Source: Nocardia sp. NRRL S-836 (GTDB lineage: Bacteria; Actinomycetota; Actinomycetes; Mycobacteriales; Pseudonocardiaceae). From it: a stretch of 64,000 bases of DNA. The notes beneath the pieces were generated by a model, which saw only the letters and a list, made by a program, of their open reading frames with translations, was not told the origin of the DNA and made no database searches. Below, one piece after another: positions 62,105 to 64,000 of the stretch. Position 1 is the stretch's first letter; every line of letters starts with the position of its first letter. The position numbers and the translations under genes were made by a program. The DNA lies in contig NZ_LGDY01000177.1 in the NCBI RefSeq assembly GCF_001279525.1, positions 113,542 to 177,541 of the forward strand, in the 5' to 3' direction.

Positions 62105-63394
62105 ATGATCACGATCGTGGGGGCAGGGCCGACCGGCATGGCGCTGGCGTGCGGACTGCGGCAGTTCGGGGTGGACGTGCGGATCGTGGACGTGGCCGAC
62201 GGGCCCGCCACGACGTCGCGGGCGCTGGGTGTGCAGCCCAGGGGCGCCGAGGTGCTGGCCAGGCTGGGTGCGCTGGGCGACCTGCCGGAGAAGGCGGTGC
62301 GGCTGCGCGGGCTGCGGATCAACGGTGAGCCGGCGCTCGACCTCGGCCTGCTGCGGGAGGCGGGGCAGCTCGTTGTGTCGCAGGCGTGGGTGGAGCAACG
62401 GCTGCGCGACCGGTTGTCCGCGCTGGGCGTGGAGATCGAGTGGAACACCCCGGCACCGGCGGCGGTGCCGGACGGGGAGTGGCTGGTCGGGTGCGACGGC
62501 GCGCACTCGGCCGTGCGGAAGAGGGCGGGGATCGCGTTCGAGGGCGAGCAGGTGATGGAGAACTTCCTGCTGCGCGACGTCCACGCCCGGTGGGACCTGG
62601 ACCGCGAGTCGATCCACATCTACTTCGACGGACCGGCGATGACGACCGTCTTCCCGTTGCCCGGCGGTCTCTGGCGGGTCATGGCACCGGACGGCGGCCG
62701 GTGGACGCCCGGACCGGTCGACTCGGTGGAGTGGGAGTCGACGTTCCGCATCCACCGGCGGCAGGCGGCGAGCTACCGGCGCGGCAACGTCCTGCTGGCG
62801 GGCGACGCCGCCCACATCCACAGCCCGCTGGGCGGGCAGGGCATGAACACCGGGCTGGGTGACGCGGACAACCTCGCGTGGAAGCTCGCGCTGGTCGTGC
62901 ACGGCAGGGCGGCGGACCGGCTGCTCGACACCTACGAGTCCGAACGCCGGCCCGTCGGCGCGCGGGTGCTCGCCGCCACCACGCCCGCGACCCGGCTGGT
63001 CATGGGTTCCGGCCGGCTGACCAGGACGGCGCGCGACCGAGTGCTGTGGCCGTTGCTCGGCGCACCCGTCGTGCAACGGCGGCTGGTCCGCTTCGCCTCG
63101 CAGCTCGACGTCCGGTACTCCGGTCCGCTGGTCGCAGGCCGGCGCGGCGGTGAACGGGTGCCGGCGTTCGCGCGGGTGGGGCGGTGGGTGCTGGCGGGCC
63201 CGCCGGCGTGCCTGGAGGTGGCGCGTGACCGGCTCGGTGACGTCGTGCACCATGAACGCGCCGGCGAGACGCTGCTGGTGCGCCCGGACGGGCACCTGGC
63301 GTGGCGCGGCCCGTCGACCCCCGGAAGGCTTGCCGCGTGGCTGAACGAAGTGCTGGGCGTCCCCGCGACCCCGAGGCGGACAACGCGATCCTGA
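62105..63394 (+). CDS. FAD-dependent aromatic monooxygenase (PHBH-like)
   Basis: A 429-residue class A flavoprotein: ITIVGAGPTGMALACGLRQFG (GxGxxG), WLVGCDGAHSAVRKRAGIAFEG (DG motif) and GNVLLAGDAAHIHSPLGGQGMNTGLGDADNLAWKL (GD motif). It hydroxylates aromatic or polyketide-like compounds with NAD(P)H and O2. No ribosome site precedes ATG 62105, and a -10-like box lies six bases upstream, so a leaderless mRNA is likely. The TetR gene starts inside its last 58 bases. Confidence 0.92.
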   Translation: MITIVGAGPTGMALACGLRQFGVDVRIVDVADGPATTSRALGVQPRGAEVLARLGALGDLPEKAVRLRGLRINGEPALDLGLLREAGQLVVSQAWVEQRLRDRLSALGVEIEWNTPAPAAVPDGEWLVGCDGAHSAVRKRAGIAFEGEQVMENFLLRDVHARWDLDRESIHIYFDGPAMTTVFPLPGGLWRVMAPDGGRWTPGPVDSVEWESTFRIHRRQAASYRRGNVLLAGDAAHIHSPLGGQGMNTGLGDADNLAWKLALVVHGRAADRLLDTYESERRPVGARVLAATTPATRLVMGSGRLTRTARDRVLWPLLGAPVVQRRLVRFASQLDVRYSGPLVAGRRGGERVPAFARVGRWVLAGPPACLEVARDRLGDVVHHERAGETLLVRPDGHLAWRGPSTPGRLAAWLNEVLGVPATPRRTTRS

Positions 63395-63906
63395 CGGCCG
63401 CCTTCGACCTGTTCCTCGAACGCGGCCTCGACGGCACGTCGATCGAACAGGTGGCCAAACGCGCCGGCGTGACCCGCGCGACCGTCTACCGCCGGTTCGC
63501 CACCAAGGAGGAGCTGCTGTTCAGCGTGATCGAGCTGCCGCGCACCGTCGCGGCGCTCGATCCGGAACGGATGGCCGTCGCGCCACCGGAGGAGACGCTG
63601 AAGGCGTGGGCGGCGCTGATGTCCACGCCGCAGACGATCCAGCTGCTGCGCCGGATCGTGGGCGCCTCCGCGGACAACTTCGCGCTGATGCGGCGGTACT
63701 GGGAGCTGTTCATCGCACCCCGCCGGGCGGTGCTCTACGACGTCATCCGGCCCGGCTTCCCGCCCGGCACCGACCTGTCGCTCGTCGTGGACCTGGTCGG
63801 GGGTGCGCTCTTCTACCGGGCGCTGAGCCGCCCGGAGCAGCACTCGGCGGCCGAGCTGGAGGCCTACCTGCACAGGGTGCTGGACCAGGTCGGGTATCGC
63901 CCCTAG
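63337..63906 (+). CDS. TetR-family regulator of the monooxygenase operon
   Basis: A 189-residue TetR protein: helix-turn-helix about 15-60 (NAILTAAFDLFLERGLDGTSIEQVAKRAGVTRATVYRRFATKEEL) and a TetR_C-type ligand domain. GTG 63337 is chosen for GGAAGG eight bases upstream; it lies within the monooxygenase gene (58-bp overlap). It probably represses its own operon through the 62081-62101 site. The TAG stop is immediately followed by an IS end, so the original C-terminus might have been slightly different. Confidence 0.88.
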   Translation: MAERSAGRPRDPEADNAILTAAFDLFLERGLDGTSIEQVAKRAGVTRATVYRRFATKEELLFSVIELPRTVAALDPERMAVAPPEETLKAWAALMSTPQTIQLLRRIVGASADNFALMRRYWELFIAPRRAVLYDVIRPGFPPGTDLSLVVDLVGGALFYRALSRPEQHSAAELEAYLHRVLDQVGYRP

Positions 63907-64000
63907 GGCCTGTCCTCAAAGCCAGAGGGTGAGGGTGGCCAGGTCGATCATGGCTTGATAAGACAGGGCGGTCTTGTCGTAGCGGGTGGCGATCGCGCGG
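63907..64000 (-). mobile_element. Left end of an IS5-type insertion sequence
   Basis: The sequence from 63907 starts GGCCTGTCCTCAAAGCC and contains the 3' end of a transposase on the minus strand. Only 94 bp are in the window, so the second inverted repeat and the target duplication cannot be checked. The CTAG at 63903-63906 could be the target site. Confidence 0.7.
63916..64000 (-). CDS. IS5-type transposase, C-terminal fragment (cut by the window edge)
   Basis: On the minus strand the last 27 codons read RAIATRYDKTALSYQAMIDL then ATLTLWL and a TGA at 63918-63916. The IATRYDKTA..Y element is the conserved C-terminus of IS5-family DDE transposases in actinomycetes. The catalytic residues lie outside the window. 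Confidence 0.8.
   Translation of the reverse strand, partial: RAIATRYDKTALSYQAMIDLATLTLWL

Overview
The window is a high-GC (around 70% by eye), densely packed, wholly actinobacterial chromosome segment. GTG starts are frequent, 4-bp ATGA/GTGA stop-start overlaps are common, and several starts look leaderless. ESX/type VII accessory genes (EspG, PPE-like, DUF3558), SigE-family sigma factors, F420/LLM oxidoreductases, a DUF574 methyltransferase and the order purA / Rv0358-like / DUF3151 / fba point to the Pseudonocardiales (Lentzea, Saccharothrix, Actinosynnema or relatives). The genus is an inference from gene content, not a database match.

Layout. 1-8.7 kb: a truncated GH15 glucosidase, a GGDEF/EAL protein, a DUF574 methyltransferase, a tandem pair of membrane pentapeptide-like paralogues, a divergent LysR / aldo-keto reductase pair and a secreted GH25 lysozyme. 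8.8-20 kb: purine genes purL-purQ-purS, purC and purB, interspersed with a secreted serine protease, an MBL-fold hydrolase and a MOSC protein; a decayed gene lies beside purS. 20-23.3 kb: two SigE-type sigma/anti-sigma pairs flanking a TetR gene. 23.4-27.1 kb: threonine aldolase, a HAD hydrolase, a potassium channel, a small membrane protein and an aminotransferase preceded by a 14-copy 17-bp minisatellite.

27.9-33.1 kb is a seven-gene type VII secretion substrate and chaperone operon without the membrane machinery; its last product fuses a WXG100-like domain to a lytic transglycosylase. 33.3-39.2 kb: an AraC/GyrI regulator, an ADP-ribosylglycohydrolase overlapping purD, and a TAXI-TRAP transporter. 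39.4-47 kb: a Na+/H+ antiporter, a secreted glycerophosphodiesterase, a complete ssuCBAD alkanesulfonate operon and purA.

47-54 kb carries the purA-to-fba neighbourhood known from mycobacteria, here with a secreted HNH nuclease, a FUSC protein, an uncharacterised membrane protein and a redox-type HxlR/NmrA pair. 54-58.9 kb: two F420-type LLM proteins around a DUF427 gene, an aldo-keto reductase, an SDR, a YciI protein and a third SigE-type sigma factor. 59-64 kb: a nagK-nagA operon behind a DasR-like site, a DedA protein, and an FAD monooxygenase/TetR operon with its own palindromic operator. The window ends in an IS5-type transposase that abuts the TetR stop codon.

Seven purine genes (S, Q, L, C, B, D, A) lie in five separate places, all on the minus strand. 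They cover the FGAM synthetase complex, SAICAR synthetase, adenylosuccinate lyase, GAR synthetase and adenylosuccinate synthetase. No tRNA, rRNA, CRISPR array or complete biosynthetic gene cluster was seen. The least ordinary material is the T7SS effector cassette, the minisatellite, the promoter architecture around ssuC and nagK, and the decayed gene next to purS.
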